Below, piece by piece: positions 25,263 to 35,397 of a stretch of DNA of 64,000 bases. The stretch is from Cohnella mopanensis (GTDB lineage: Bacteria > Bacillota > Bacilli > Paenibacillales > Paenibacillaceae). A model generated the notes under the pieces. That model was not told the origin of the DNA, did not search any database, and worked only from the letters and a program-made list of their open reading frames with translations. The stretch spans positions 1-64,000 of the forward strand of contig NZ_JAKRWM010000022.1 of assembly GCF_022352055.1 (NCBI RefSeq), read 5' to 3'. Made by a program: the position numbers and the translations under genes. How positions within the stretch are numbered: position 1 is the stretch's first letter; each line of letters opens with the position of its first letter.

Positions 25263-28200
25263 ATGATTCACAAGTTGTTCCATAGGAACTACATGAAGAT
25301 GGCGGTACTCATCCTTAGCTTGAGCGTGGCGTTCTCTTCAGGGGGAATGGCGCCGACTTCACATGCGGCTGAAATTACTGCACCTCAGAATCTAGCAGCG
25401 ACGGAACACACTCACGATTCCGTGACCTTGTCATGGGATTTAGTAGACGGAGTAAGCTCGGACGATGGCTATAACGTATGGAACGCCGCAACCGGCGACT
25501 GGCTTGCCTGGGCTGGAGCCCCCCCAAAAGTCATCGGGGGCTTAACCGCCGCAACCGAATATTCCTATTATGTGACGCCCGGTCGGGAGAATGGCAAGAA
25601 AAGCAATATCGTTACGGTAAAGACCGATCCGGTAGATCCGAATGCATACCCGAAACCTCCCCTAACCCCTCCACATAATCTAAAAATTACCGACATTACG
25701 GATTCCAGCGTTACGTTAAGTTGGGGCGGAAGCCCATCGGCCAACGGTTATGACATGTATGTGAATGGAGGTTGGAAAGGCGGGATCTGGGACGGTTCGA
25801 ACTCCTATACCTTCCCGATCGATGAAGCAACCGTAGCGGGAGCCGTATACACATTCGAAGTCGCTGCGCAGTTGATGCCCGCCGTCTCGGCCAAAAGTAA
25901 CGCGGTAACCCTTACTTGGGGTGAATTAAAGGCACCTCAAGATTTAAAGATCGTAACGGCAACTCGAACGACCGCATCGCTAGGGTGGGCTCCTACGCCT
26001 GGGGCGAACGGATACGATATTTACTTGAACGACAGGCTTGCCGATACGAGTGATTCCAACCGCTATGTCCTAACCGGGCTTACGGAAGGACAATCGTATA
26101 AGGTTAAAGTCGTGGCCCGCAATAAATTATGGCAATCGCCGGCAAGCAGCGAGACAACGGTAGTACCCGGAAGCCATTATAATATCGTAACCTACTATAC
26201 TTCATGGTCCGTGTATGAAAGGGCCTATGAACCATCGGATATGGATGTATCGCAAATCACGCATATCAATTATGCCTTCGCCGATCTGTGTTGGAAAGGC
26301 TACGGATCGGGCGGTCTAGCTTGTCAGAATGAAGACGTTCCGTTGCAAGCGGATTACGTATTCGACGGAGAGATCGTCGTCGGAGACCAAGAGGTCGATC
26401 TTCGGAACATGGAAAATCTAAGATCGCTTAGGGCTCAACATCCTCACCTCAATCTGATGGTGTCCGTAGGCGGCTGGTCATGGTCGAAGAACTTCTCGAA
26501 TATGGCCTCGACCGAAGAAACAAGGCGCGCCTTCGCTAACTCCGCGGTCGAATACCTTCGCGAATATCAATTAGATGGACTGGACATCGATTGGGAGTAT
26601 CCGGTCGAGGGAGGGTTGGAAAGCAACTCAAGAGCCCCTGAAGATAAAGAAAACTTCGTTCGTTTAGTCCGAACCATTCGCGAAGCGCTGGATGCCGCAG
26701 GTTCGGTGGACAATAAGTATTACCTGCTGACGATCGCTTCCGCCCAATCCGACGCTTTCGTCGCGAATGCCGATCTGGCCCAATCATCGAAGTATCTCGA
26801 TTTCATTAACATCATGACTTACGATTACGCAGGTACATGGGAAAATCTCGCCCATCATAACGCGCCTGTGTATTATGACAATAAACATCCTAAAGCCTCT
26901 GCCCAAAGGAACAACGTCTCCGCTGCGGTTGCAGGCCATCTGAACGGCGGAGTCCCTCATTACAAGCTTGTATTGGGAGTTCCCTTCTATGGATTCGGAT
27001 TGATCGGCTGTCCGCCCGCTGGGCAATATTCGATATGCGAGGGCGGAACGATACCCTCCGACGAGAAATTCGGAACTTGGGAAACCTATGCGTTCGCTTT
27101 CTTCGATATCGAAGACAACTATTTGAATAAGAATGGCTATGTCCGCTATTGGAACGAAGCTGCCAAAGTTCCTTATCTCTATAACAAAGAGAAGCAACGT
27201 TTTATTTCCTATGATGATGAGGAATCCATGATGTACAAAGCTTCCTTAATCAAAACCTTGAACCTGGCAGGAGTAATGAGCTGGGACATCAGCCAAGATC
27301 GAAACAAAACCTTATCCGCTCAATTAGCGCATGACTTGTCCATCTCCGACACCGTACACTCCTCGATTGCGGCACCGGGCAAGTTGCTCGCGAGATCGAT
27401 CGGCAGCAACTCCGCTGTCGTTGCGTGGGAGGCTTCTAAGGATGCTTCGGGGTATGACGTGCTAGCAGGCCATACTTGGGTTGGTTATACGACAGCAACG
27501 GAATATGTCGTACCGAATCTAACGCCTAGCACAGCCTATAAGGTTCAAGTCATTGCCGTTCAGAAAGACGGCGATAAGCTAAAAGGAGTCTCCACGGCTA
27601 GCAGCATCAGCTTAACGACGGCGAACGCGCCGAGCGGTTATTCGGGAGGCGGTGGCGGCGGGTATTCAGCTCCCGATCCGAACGGGAAAGCCGATCCGGG
27701 GACGAATCCATTGAAAGCGAAGATCGCTATGGAAGGAAACAAAGCGATATTTACGTTGGATACCGCAATAGCCGTTAAATCCATTCAAGCTTCCGGCTTT
27801 ACAACCTCTCAAATCGTCGTAAGCACTGAAGCAGCGAAGACGGAGACCCTCATAGCGAAAGAAGTCATTCAGGCGATTGCGGCCAAAGGAGAGCAAGCTG
27901 CGCTATCCTTAATCGTGAATCAAGTGGAATATCGTATTCCGGTTAAGGCTTTGAAGCTTGCGGACAACATCTCGACTATTAGGATTACGATTCAAGCTCC
28001 GGACCAGAAGGTGACGGATGAATTCAAATCGGCAGCTCAAGCAAACGGAATTACGGTGTTGGTGAGTCCTGTGGAATTTCTGATCGAGTCGGTTGCTTCC
28101 AATGGCAAAACGACGGAAATCGAAAACTTCGGCTCCACTTATGTAAGTCGGATATTTAAGCTAAGCAATAAGGATATGCATAGGGAACGGGCGACCGGCG

Positions 28201-28886
28201 TAGTCTATGTTCCCGGTAACAAGAAGGTTTATTCTGTTCCGACGATATTTAAGAGCGGTTCCGACGGAACGGTTACAGCGGAGTTAAAGAGAACCGGGAA
28301 CAGCATCTACGCCATCGTGGAGTCGAATCCGAGCTTCCTAGATGCGAAATCGCAGTGGGCCAAAGCGGATATCGAGTCGGCAGCATCGAAGTTCATAGTT
28401 TCCGGATTAAGCAAAGAGGAGTTCGGAGAAACTCAATATATTACCCGCGCTGAATTCGTCTCGATCATCGTGAAAGCACTGGGGATCATCCCCCAACCGC
28501 AAAGCTCGCCATTCAAGGACTTGGATAACGAAACAAAATTTGCGGTAGAGATCATTGCGGCTTGGAAGCTTGGTTTGATAAAAGGAAAGTCCGCCGACAT
28601 CTTCGATCCGGCCGGATTCCTCACTCGCCAAGAAATGGCCACCGTACTTGCCCAAGCTATGGCCTTTGCCGGGTTCGCGAACAAGTCCGATCTTAACGCA
28701 TTAACAGCCTATGACGATCGTGAGCAAATTTCCGCATTCGCAAAAGCATCCGTAGCGTTAATGGTAGAGAGCAAAATCATGAACGGCGTCACTCTAGCTA
28801 AGCTTGACCCGCTATCGAAGGTGACCAAAGCGCAAGCTACCGTGTCTGTTATGAGAATGCTTCGAGCTTTGAATTTATCTAATTAG
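25263..28886 (+). CDS. Multidomain GH18 chitinase with FnIII and S-layer homology domains
   Basis: A secreted enzyme of 1207 residues. Order: signal peptide (to about 35, ending SHAA); three fibronectin type III domains (about 38-120, 135-220, 225-305); GH18 catalytic domain (about 308-705) with the chitinase motif DGLDIDWE at 438-445, Glu445 being the acid; a fourth FnIII (about 708-790); a glycine-rich hinge; a beta-rich module of unknown type (about 810-1035); and C-terminal SLH repeats (from about 1040; ITRAEFVSIIVKALG, then [14 protein letters not shown]). SLH domains bind pyruvylated wall polymer, so the enzyme should stay on the cell surface. The start is the ATG with AGGAG 11 nt ahead; an upstream GTG is less likely. 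A cre site suggests carbon control. Confidence 0.93.
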   Translation: MIHKLFHRNYMKMAVLILSLSVAFSSGGMAPTSHAAEITAPQNLAATEHTHDSVTLSWDLVDGVSSDDGYNVWNAATGDWLAWAGAPPKVIGGLTAATEYSYYVTPGRENGKKSNIVTVKTDPVDPNAYPKPPLTPPHNLKITDITDSSVTLSWGGSPSANGYDMYVNGGWKGGIWDGSNSYTFPIDEATVAGAVYTFEVAAQLMPAVSAKSNAVTLTWGELKAPQDLKIVTATRTTASLGWAPTPGANGYDIYLNDRLADTSDSNRYVLTGLTEGQSYKVKVVARNKLWQSPASSETTVVPGSHYNIVTYYTSWSVYERAYEPSDMDVSQITHINYAFADLCWKGYGSGGLACQNEDVPLQADYVFDGEIVVGDQEVDLRNMENLRSLRAQHPHLNLMVSVGGWSWSKNFSNMASTEETRRAFANSAVEYLREYQLDGLDIDWEYPVEGGLESNSRAPEDKENFVRLVRTIREALDAAGSVDNKYYLLTIASAQSDAFVANADLAQSSKYLDFINIMTYDYAGTWENLAHHNAPVYYDNKHPKASAQRNNVSAAVAGHLNGGVPHYKLVLGVPFYGFGLIGCPPAGQYSICEGGTIPSDEKFGTWETYAFAFFDIEDNYLNKNGYVRYWNEAAKVPYLYNKEKQRFISYDDEESMMYKASLIKTLNLAGVMSWDISQDRNKTLSAQLAHDLSISDTVHSSIAAPGKLLARSIGSNSAVVAWEASKDASGYDVLAGHTWVGYTTATEYVVPNLTPSTAYKVQVIAVQKDGDKLKGVSTASSISLTTANAPSGYSGGGGGGYSAPDPNGKADPGTNPLKAKIAMEGNKAIFTLDTAIAVKSIQASGFTTSQIVVSTEAAKTETLIAKEVIQAIAAKGEQAALSLIVNQVEYRIPVKALKLADNISTIRITIQAPDQKVTDEFKSAAQANGITVLVSPVEFLIESVASNGKTTEIENFGSTYVSRIFKLSNKDMHRERATGVVYVPGNKKVYSVPTIFKSGSDGTVTAELKRTGNSIYAIVESNPSFLDAKSQWAKADIESAASKFIVSGLSKEEFGETQYITRAEFVSIIVKALGIIPQPQSSPFKDLDNETKFAVEIIAAWKLGLIKGKSADIFDPAGFLTRQEMATVLAQAMAFAGFANKSDLNALTAYDDREQISAFAKASVALMVESKIMNGVTLAKLDPLSKVTKAQATVSVMRMLRALNLSN

Positions 28887-28899
28887 GATATTGCGGTAT

Positions 28900-28941
28900 A
28901 AGGGATGGAGTCAGGTGAACAACCTTCTCCATCCCTTTTTA
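28900..28941. terminator. Terminator shared by chitinase and AraC genes
   Basis: A perfect 11-bp stem AAGGGATGGAG with CTCCATCCCTT, followed by a T run on the plus strand. It lies 14 bp beyond the chitinase stop and touches the convergent AraC stop codon. Confidence 0.88.
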
Positions 28942-29790
28942 TGCCTCTGGCGTGACCGGCCTCGTATAGAACAAGCGATACTGCTCCGGCGTCATCCCCT
29001 CGCGTTCCCGAAAGCGGCGAATAAAGTAGCTGCTCTGGTTAAATCCCGTTTGCTCGGCGATCTGCTTCACCGTTAACCCTCCGAGAACGAGCAGCTTCTT
29101 CGATCTGGCGATTCTAGTCTCCTGCAAGAAGGATGCAGGAGATCTTCCCATGACCCGTTGAAACAGCCGGCAAAAGTAAGTCGGGCTGTAGCCCGCATAG
29201 CTCGCCATTCGTTCCAAATCCCAGTGTTCTCCGCAGCTTGCCGATATTTGGTCGGCAGTCTTGCGAATCCTTTCCTGATAATCCAATCCGGGCGATGCCG
29301 ACAATCCCTCCGAGCTTCTGAGAAGCTCGACCAGCAATTCATACAATGTCGCGGATACGATCGTCTCATTGCCGCTTTCGTAAGCGGTGGATAAGCCCAG
29401 TAGCTTGTCCAGCAAAGAACGGATTCGTTCCTGTCGACCGAAGGTAAACAGCCATGGTTTCCCTATTCCCCGCCCCTCCAGTAATGCGTCAGCTCCCGCC
29501 CCGTAGAAATGAATCCAGTAAACGTCCCATGGCTCCGATCGGTTCGTCTCGTATTGCTGCGGTTCCCCGGGTGCAAACAAGAAACCTTGTCCCGCTTGAA
29601 TTTCCGTCGTATGCCCTTTATACGTAACTTTTCCCCCGCCATCGAACAACAGATGAAGGTTGTAATAACCGAATAACCCCTTAGGGCGAAGCTCCCTATG
29701 CTTAGCTTCTTCCAAGTAACGTCCGCACGACTCGGGAAAGACGACGTACCGTCCGAACCCAGGCTTAGGCAAGTAATAATGAAGTTTCAT
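28939..29790 (-). CDS. AraC family transcriptional regulator
   Basis: A protein of about 283 residues. The N-terminal cupin-like arm (HYYLPKPGFGRYVVFPESCG, then FLFAPGEPQQYETN) senses a sugar ligand in this family. The C-terminal AraC domain has two helix-turn-helix motifs, ending KQIAEQTGFNQSSYFIRRFRE. The start is either ATG at 29790 or GTG at 29799; neither has a strong ribosome-binding site. It is divergent from the GH42 beta-galactosidase gene, 129 bp away, and so likely activates it. Confidence 0.9.
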   Translation of the reverse strand: MKLHYYLPKPGFGRYVVFPESCGRYLEEAKHRELRPKGLFGYYNLHLLFDGGGKVTYKGHTTEIQAGQGFLFAPGEPQQYETNRSEPWDVYWIHFYGAGADALLEGRGIGKPWLFTFGRQERIRSLLDKLLGLSTAYESGNETIVSATLYELLVELLRSSEGLSASPGLDYQERIRKTADQISASCGEHWDLERMASYAGYSPTYFCRLFQRVMGRSPASFLQETRIARSKKLLVLGGLTVKQIAEQTGFNQSSYFIRRFREREGMTPEQYRLFYTRPVTPEA

Positions 29791-29919
29791 TATCGGCACC
29801 GCATTTCATAAGATATTACTATCTATCATAAAATCATGTTATATAAGCCTTTAATAAAAAGGAATACAATCATTATACATCATATGATTATGCTACTACA
29901 TGATCAAAGGAGCGTTACT

Positions 29920-31962
29920 ATGTCAGCCAAATTGCTAGGCTCGGATGATTTTCAGTTAGGCGTTTGTTACTATCCGGAGCATTGGGACGAATCGTTATGG
30001 GAAGATGATTTTCGCCGGATGAAGGAGCTTGGATTAAGCGTCGTAAGGGTGGGAGAATTCGCTTGGACGATTTTCGAGCCTGAGGATGGCACCTTTTCCT
30101 TTGATCTATTCGACCGCGCACTGGATGCAGCCCATCGTTACGGGTTAAAGGTCATTATGGGAACCCCCACCGCCACGCCTCCGGCTTGGTTGACCTACCG
30201 ATATCCCGAAGTATTGAACGCTAGACAGGACGGGGTTGTCTATCAACATGGCCAGCGTCGCCATTATAACTATAGCAGCCCGGTCTATCGCTTCTATTGC
30301 GAGAGAATCGTTAAGAAAATGGCGGAGCATTATTCCGCTCATCCCGCCATTATCGGTTGGCAGATCGACAACGAACTGAATTGCGAGACGAGCGAATACC
30401 ATTCCGAAGCCGACCATATCGCATTCCGTAAATGGGCTCGCAACAAATACGGCTCGTTGGACAAGCTTAACAAAGCATGGGGAACGGTATTCTGGAGCCA
30501 ATCTTATACCGACTGGGAGCAAGTATTCCTTACGCGTCCTACTCCATCGAACTCTCCTAACCCGCATCAGTTGCTCGACGAAAAAAGGTTCATATCGGAC
30601 AATACGATAGCCTTTGCCCGTCTGCAAGCCAATATTCTGCGCGAGTACGCGCCTAACCAGTGGGTCACGACGAACGGCCTGTTCGGACATCTCGACAATC
30701 ACGCCATGACCGACGAATTGTTGGATTTCTATTCTTACGACTCTTATCCGCAATTCAGTTCGTTGGAGGATCTGGATAACAAAGGTTCCTTGCGCGATCG
30801 CAGATGGAGCCTTGCGTTAAGCGAGTCCCGGTCCATCTCCCCTCAATTCTGCGTCATGGAACAACAATCCGGTCCGGGCGGCTGGGTGAATCGGATGGAG
30901 ATGCCTGCTCCAAGACCGGGTCAAGTCCGGCTATGGACTTACCAATCCATCGCGCACGGAGCCGATATGCTTCTCTACTTCCGTTGGAGAACCGCTACGA
31001 TGGGAACGGAAATCTATTGGCACGGCATCAACGACTACCATAACCGCCCTAATCGAAGAGTACGGGAAATCGCGCAAATCGGGGAAGAATTAAACCGGGT
31101 CGGCTCATGGATCACCGGTCAGAAGTTCAACGCCAGCGTCGCGTTGTTAGAGGATTACGATAATAGCTGGGATGCGGAGTTTGACGTCTGGGTCAAGCCG
31201 CTCCGTTGGCAAAGCCGGGAAGCCTGGCACAAAGCATTGCAGGAACGTCACCTACCGGTCGACGTCGTCTACATGCGGGATAACACGACATTAGAGCAAT
31301 TGCGTCTGTATCCGGTGCTTGTATACGCTCACGCGACTATTCTAACAGAGCAACGAGCCGCAATGCTCGACGCCTACGTCAAGGGCGGGGGCACGTTGAT
31401 CATGGGAGCCCGCACCGGTTACAAAGACGAACGCGGCCAATGCAGAATGATTCCTTTCCCTGGATTCGCCGCCGATTGGTGCGGCATTACGGTTGAAGAT
31501 TTCACCCTGTGCAATCCGAACTATCCGGCAGCAGCCGTGCATTGGAAAGATGCTGAGGCAGCTGATTCTCCTACAGCATTATTTAACGAGGTTCTGAACG
31601 TGGAATCCACTTCGACAGAGATTATGGCCACCTACACTTCCGCTTATTACTCCGGAGGTATCGCATTGACTCGTAATCGGCATGGCGAAGGCTTTGCTTG
31701 GTATCTAGGATCCGCCTTCACTGAACAAATCGTTCATGGCATTCTAGACCGGATTGGCGTTACATCGCCTGCAGCCGGGTGGCTGGAACTCCCCAAACAA
31801 GTGGAGATCGCCATTCGCGGACACCTCACGTTCCTGCTTAACTACAGCCACAAACCGGTCTGGTTGAACTTCCTGCGTCCCGTATCGGAACTGCTGACAA
31901 GCCATGAATTGAATGGCCGAGTCGAGCTTGCTCCTTACGGAGTGTTCCTCATCAAATCTTAA
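29920..31962 (+). CDS. GH42 beta-galactosidase
   Basis: A 680-residue cytosolic glycoside hydrolase of family 42, full length. The N-terminal FQLGVCYYPEHWDESLWEDD begins the TIM barrel. The acid/base Glu152 lies in QIDNELNCE and the nucleophile Glu314 in FCVMEQQSG. A trimerisation domain (from about 395) and a small C-terminal beta domain follow. It has no signal peptide. The start follows AAAGGAG at 7 nt; a frame open 28 codons upstream lacks a site. The divergent AraC gene is its probable regulator, and a terminator follows. Confidence 0.95.
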   Translation: MSAKLLGSDDFQLGVCYYPEHWDESLWEDDFRRMKELGLSVVRVGEFAWTIFEPEDGTFSFDLFDRALDAAHRYGLKVIMGTPTATPPAWLTYRYPEVLNARQDGVVYQHGQRRHYNYSSPVYRFYCERIVKKMAEHYSAHPAIIGWQIDNELNCETSEYHSEADHIAFRKWARNKYGSLDKLNKAWGTVFWSQSYTDWEQVFLTRPTPSNSPNPHQLLDEKRFISDNTIAFARLQANILREYAPNQWVTTNGLFGHLDNHAMTDELLDFYSYDSYPQFSSLEDLDNKGSLRDRRWSLALSESRSISPQFCVMEQQSGPGGWVNRMEMPAPRPGQVRLWTYQSIAHGADMLLYFRWRTATMGTEIYWHGINDYHNRPNRRVREIAQIGEELNRVGSWITGQKFNASVALLEDYDNSWDAEFDVWVKPLRWQSREAWHKALQERHLPVDVVYMRDNTTLEQLRLYPVLVYAHATILTEQRAAMLDAYVKGGGTLIMGARTGYKDERGQCRMIPFPGFAADWCGITVEDFTLCNPNYPAAAVHWKDAEAADSPTALFNEVLNVESTSTEIMATYTSAYYSGGIALTRNRHGEGFAWYLGSAFTEQIVHGILDRIGVTSPAAGWLELPKQVEIAIRGHLTFLLNYSHKPVWLNFLRPVSELLTSHELNGRVELAPYGVFLIKS

Positions 31963-31982
31963 AATTCACCTTCAAATCTATG

Positions 31983-32027
31983 GCGACCGAACGGAGGAAT
32001 AACCTCTTTTCCGTCGCTTCTTTTATT
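31983..32027 (+). terminator. Terminator of the GH42 gene
   Basis: Arms GCGAC/GTCGC with inner GAGG/CCTC form an interrupted stem, followed by TTCTTTTATT. It lies 20 bp beyond the stop. Confidence 0.6.
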
Positions 32028-32099
32028 CCCCCTACATTTATTAACTCTTCAACCGATAATAGTATAAGCAATTATCATCCATGAGAGGGAGCTGCCAAC

Positions 32100-33833
32100 A
32101 TGCTGAACAACGTTTCCATCCGTACAAAACTTCTTTTTTTGCTTTTCACTCCTCTTGTCCTATTTGCAACGACAGCTATCTATCTTCTTGGTCTCAACAC
32201 TTCCAACATCAATAAGCTGACCAATGTGCTGTACGAGACTAGCAATCGTTCCTCTAATCTTGTGTTGAACGCGGACAGGGATATGTACCAGGCTTATAGC
32301 GCGTACCTCCAGTTGGCCTCGCCTTATTTCTCTGCTGATAATAAAGATAAAAGCCTCATCGCATTTAACGAAAACATTAAACAAGCGAATGACCGGATCG
32401 ATCAAGCTCTGAAGATCATTAAGGATCAAGGGCTAACCGGGTTAACGCATGAAACAAGCGGCAAATCCATAGAGACGATCATAGTTGAAGTAGATCGCCT
32501 CTTCAATGATTGGGCGAAACAGGCGAATAGCCACATTAACGAAAAGACATTCTCCAGCGAGAGTGAAGCGAAAATACAGTCGGAGTTCGAAGAAGCCCGC
32601 GGAAATATTAACGATTTCGGAGAAATCCTTGAAGACTATTCGGGGAAAGAAGTACAGATCATGAACGATAACGCGGCTCAGACAAGCACGTTTACCTATA
32701 TCATCCTCATCGTGGAATGGATCCTCTTAATCTTTTTCGGTGTCTTCCTAATCCGTAAAGTGAGCACGACCGTTTCTTTGGTTCAATTGAAAACGAAGCA
32801 AGTATCATTAGGGGATCTGAAATATACTCCCCAACAAAAATACGATAAAGACGAGCTTGGGCAAATTTTATTTTCCGTGGATGGCATGATCGGCAAAATG
32901 CGAGAGCTCATCAGCAGCATCGCGTCCAACGCGAACGAGGTAGCCACTGCTTCCGAAGAGCTCACTCACAGCGCGCAAGAATCTTCTTCCGCGGCGAGCC
33001 ATGTAGCAGAGAACATTCAAGAGATAACTTCTCTCGTAGAAGTTCAAGCGACCATTGCCGATGAGGCTAGCAAAGCGATCGAAGAGATGTCCGTAGGCGT
33101 TCAGAGGATCGCCGAAAGCACGAACACCATCTCCGATCATTCCACTCAAACGAATCAGCAGGCTGACCAAGGCAGCGAGCTTCTGCACAACTTAAAGCAG
33201 CAGATGGAACAGATGATGTCCACGATCTTGGAATTAAACCGCAGCGTCGATACCCTAAACGACAAGTCGGCTAAGATTGGGGAGATTACCGAAAATATTA
33301 CCGGCTTCGCCAACCAAACCGGCATTCTTTCGCTTAACGCATCAATTGAAGCGGCTAGAGCCGGAGAACATGGCAAAGGATTTGCCGTCGTCGCTCAGGA
33401 AATCCGGAAGCTCGCCACGAACTCTCTTGAATCCGCCAATAGCATTAATGATCTCATCGCCGATACCCGGAACGAGATTGAACATGCTTCTGGTTACATG
33501 AGAATCACTGTGGAGCAATGCGAGCAAGGCACATCCATCATGGACGACGTGGCTCAAGGATTTGGGGCTATCGTGGGATCCATCAAACAAGTCACGGAGC
33601 AAATTCACGATACTTCTTCAATCACGCAGCAGATGTCCGCAAGCTCTGAGGAAGTATCCGCTAGCATGGATCAATCCTCTTCCTCCGTTAGAGAGATTGC
33701 CGGCAAAGCGCAGAACGTTGCTGCGGCTACCGAGGAACAACTCGCGCTCGTGGAGAACATCGCCCATTCGTCCGAACAACTGCAACAAATCGTGAAGAAC
33801 TTGAATGCTTCCGTTCGGTATTTCAAGTTATAA
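32100..33833 (+). CDS. Methyl-accepting chemotaxis protein
   Basis: A 577-residue chemoreceptor. It has a first membrane helix at about 9-30, an extracellular four-helix-bundle sensor (about 31-190), a second helix at about 197-217 (FTYIILIVEWILLIFFGVFLI), a HAMP segment, then the cytoplasmic signalling domain. The hairpin tip shows the highly conserved [35 protein letters not shown] pattern (in part). GAGAGGGAG precedes the ATG. The attractant is unknown. A CCGATAAT at 32053-32060 resembles a sigma-D minus-10, without a convincing minus-35. Confidence 0.95.
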   Translation: MLNNVSIRTKLLFLLFTPLVLFATTAIYLLGLNTSNINKLTNVLYETSNRSSNLVLNADRDMYQAYSAYLQLASPYFSADNKDKSLIAFNENIKQANDRIDQALKIIKDQGLTGLTHETSGKSIETIIVEVDRLFNDWAKQANSHINEKTFSSESEAKIQSEFEEARGNINDFGEILEDYSGKEVQIMNDNAAQTSTFTYIILIVEWILLIFFGVFLIRKVSTTVSLVQLKTKQVSLGDLKYTPQQKYDKDELGQILFSVDGMIGKMRELISSIASNANEVATASEELTHSAQESSSAASHVAENIQEITSLVEVQATIADEASKAIEEMSVGVQRIAESTNTISDHSTQTNQQADQGSELLHNLKQQMEQMMSTILELNRSVDTLNDKSAKIGEITENITGFANQTGILSLNASIEAARAGEHGKGFAVVAQEIRKLATNSLESANSINDLIADTRNEIEHASGYMRITVEQCEQGTSIMDDVAQGFGAIVGSIKQVTEQIHDTSSITQQMSASSEEVSASMDQSSSSVREIAGKAQNVAAATEEQLALVENIAHSSEQLQQIVKNLNASVRYFKL

Positions 33834-33988
33834 GCAGTGTTTTCGCGGATCCCCCTTTAATGATTAATGCCATAGAAGATAGGGGAGGATATTCTCCAAT
33901 TATGTCGAATTTTAGTACAAAGAACTTTATATCTGGTTCTAAGGTAACGAGAGGATAGCAACGAGAATTGATGAGAGGGAGTTAATCC

Positions 33989-34405
33989 ATGTATTGTACA
34001 AGCTGCGGAAACAAAATAGAAACCGAGGAAAAATATTGCGCTAGTTGCGGGAGTCCGAATACTACGTCGGCAACGAATTCATCTCTTCTGCAGAAACAGC
34101 CGTATCCTTCTAACGAGCAGCCTTATTCACCTAATCCTAGCCAACCGTATCCTCAGAACGCCCAGCCGTACCCACAGAGCGGGCAGAGGGACATTAAGAA
34201 GGGCACAGCATATGTTGCCTTAGGTTGGGTGTTTTTTGGATTATCTTTCTTGATTATCCCGATCTTATTCGGTGGAGGAAGCTTCATCATGGGCTTCATG
34301 GTCTACAAAGTTCGTAACCAAACTCATGGTGTAGTGTTAATGGTTATGGCCGTAGTAGGAACTTTGCTTGGGGTATTGCTTGGGATTGCTCTTGCAACGG
34401 CTTAA
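33989..34405 (+). CDS. Zinc-ribbon membrane protein
   Basis: A 138-residue protein. The N-terminal zinc ribbon is YCTSCGNKIETEEKYCASCG, with four cysteines in two C-x2-C pairs. A Pro/Gln/Tyr-rich linker with repeated QPYP(x) blocks follows (about 32-65), then two hydrophobic helices (about 72-95 and 105-135). This is a common but uncharacterised Firmicute architecture. GAGAGGGAG precedes the start. Confidence 0.8.
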   Translation: MYCTSCGNKIETEEKYCASCGSPNTTSATNSSLLQKQPYPSNEQPYSPNPSQPYPQNAQPYPQSGQRDIKKGTAYVALGWVFFGLSFLIIPILFGGGSFIMGFMVYKVRNQTHGVVLMVMAVVGTLLGVLLGIALATA

Positions 34406-34427
34406 GAGCAATTGAGAACTGCACAAA

Positions 34428-34472
34428 CAAGAAGGGGCTGTCCCATGTTGACTATGGGACAGCCCCTTCTTG
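34428..34472. terminator. Strong bidirectional terminator
   Basis: A perfect 19-bp stem with arms CAAGAAGGGGCTGTCCCAT and its complement around a 7-nt loop, between convergent genes. Its core GGGGCTGTCCC/GGGACAGCCCC recurs in the tatA-tatC hairpin at 43570-43619. Confidence 0.9.
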
Positions 34473-34494
34473 TTTAGACAATCGGAATTCCGAA

Positions 34495-34941
34495 TTATTT
34501 ATTCTTCTTCATATACTCATTCGTATACTGAACGATTTTCTTCGATATGATTTGCCCGTCATACTTGTAACGTTTCTTTAGGATGTCGTTATGTACTTTG
34601 TCTATCGCGTAATCGGATGCATCATAGGCCTTCACTTGGATTTGGTAGCTCTTCTTGATTAGTTTCTGTAGTTCTTTATCCGCCTCGGCCATGTTTTTCT
34701 TGTAAGCGATTTGGGCTACTGCTCTTGCTTTTTTAACTTCTGCTTTAGCTCCCTTGTACCAAGCTTTTTCGAGTTCCGCCGAATTATCGACGTCTTTGAT
34801 ACTGGATGACCCGGGCTTTTTGAAGTACTCCTCAAGCTTTTGGTTCTCTTCTTTGCTTCCGCCAACGACCTGTGGAACCGCGTTCGCAACGGTTGGAAGA
34901 GCTACTAATAAAGCTAAGCACATGATTATGATTTTTCTCAT
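34495..34941 (-). CDS. Secreted helical protein, unknown
   Basis: A 148-residue exported protein. The signal peptide is about 20 residues (IIIMCLALLVALPTVANA, cleavage after ANA). The mature part is rich in Lys, Glu and Ala and predicted helical, with no cysteines. I do not recognise a family. It converges on the zinc-ribbon gene through the strong terminator. AAAAGGAGA lies before the start. Confidence 0.7.
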   Translation of the reverse strand: MRKIIIMCLALLVALPTVANAVPQVVGGSKEENQKLEEYFKKPGSSSIKDVDNSAELEKAWYKGAKAEVKKARAVAQIAYKKNMAEADKELQKLIKKSYQIQVKAYDASDYAIDKVHNDILKKRYKYDGQIISKKIVQYTNEYMKKNK

Positions 34942-35073
34942 CGTTGAAGGGTTCTCCTTTTACTGTCGCTCATTCCATTATAATTCGACATTTATAAGAC
35001 ATGACCCTCCGTAATAGTGTATGTTTCTTGTAGAGTAAATGCATACTACTATATCAAACTGGGGGATTTCAAG

Positions 35074-35349
35074 TTGAAATACATAACTTCTGGGGAGTCC
35101 TATATAGAAATCGAGTGTACATCCTGTAAAAAGAGACATATCGTGCAAGAAGCCAATTACTCTGAAAAGCGTTACGGCTATGAATTGAAACCAGCGGTTA
35201 AATGCTCTTGCGGGGATGGCATAGCCGTTCAGATCGAGGTGAACAAGAAGAGTAGCGGTTCCAAATCGTTAATCATTATTATTGTATTCTTACCGCTCAT
35301 TATTTTTGCGGCCATCGTCATTCAGGCGCTATTACGTAGCCTCTCATGA
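35074..35349 (+). CDS. Small zinc-ribbon/tail-anchored membrane protein, unknown
   Basis: About 91 residues. C-x2-C (CTSCKKRH) and C-x-C (KCSCGDG) suggest a small zinc ribbon, followed by one hydrophobic helix near the C-terminus (SLIIIIVFLPLIIFAAIVI). I choose TTG at 35074 because GGGGGAT lies 6 nt ahead; an ATG at 35017 in the same frame has no site and would add a segment unlike the rest. Confidence 0.6.
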   Translation: MKYITSGESYIEIECTSCKKRHIVQEANYSEKRYGYELKPAVKCSCGDGIAVQIEVNKKSSGSKSLIIIIVFLPLIIFAAIVIQALLRSLS

Positions 35350-35397
35350 ACAACCTCTCATTTCTCGCTTCCCTCAACCACAGATCTATAAGTATGA

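Noticed and set aside
32053-32060. Sigma-D promoter of the chemoreceptor gene
   Set aside because: CCGATAAT is suggestive, but no TAAA box lies at the required distance.
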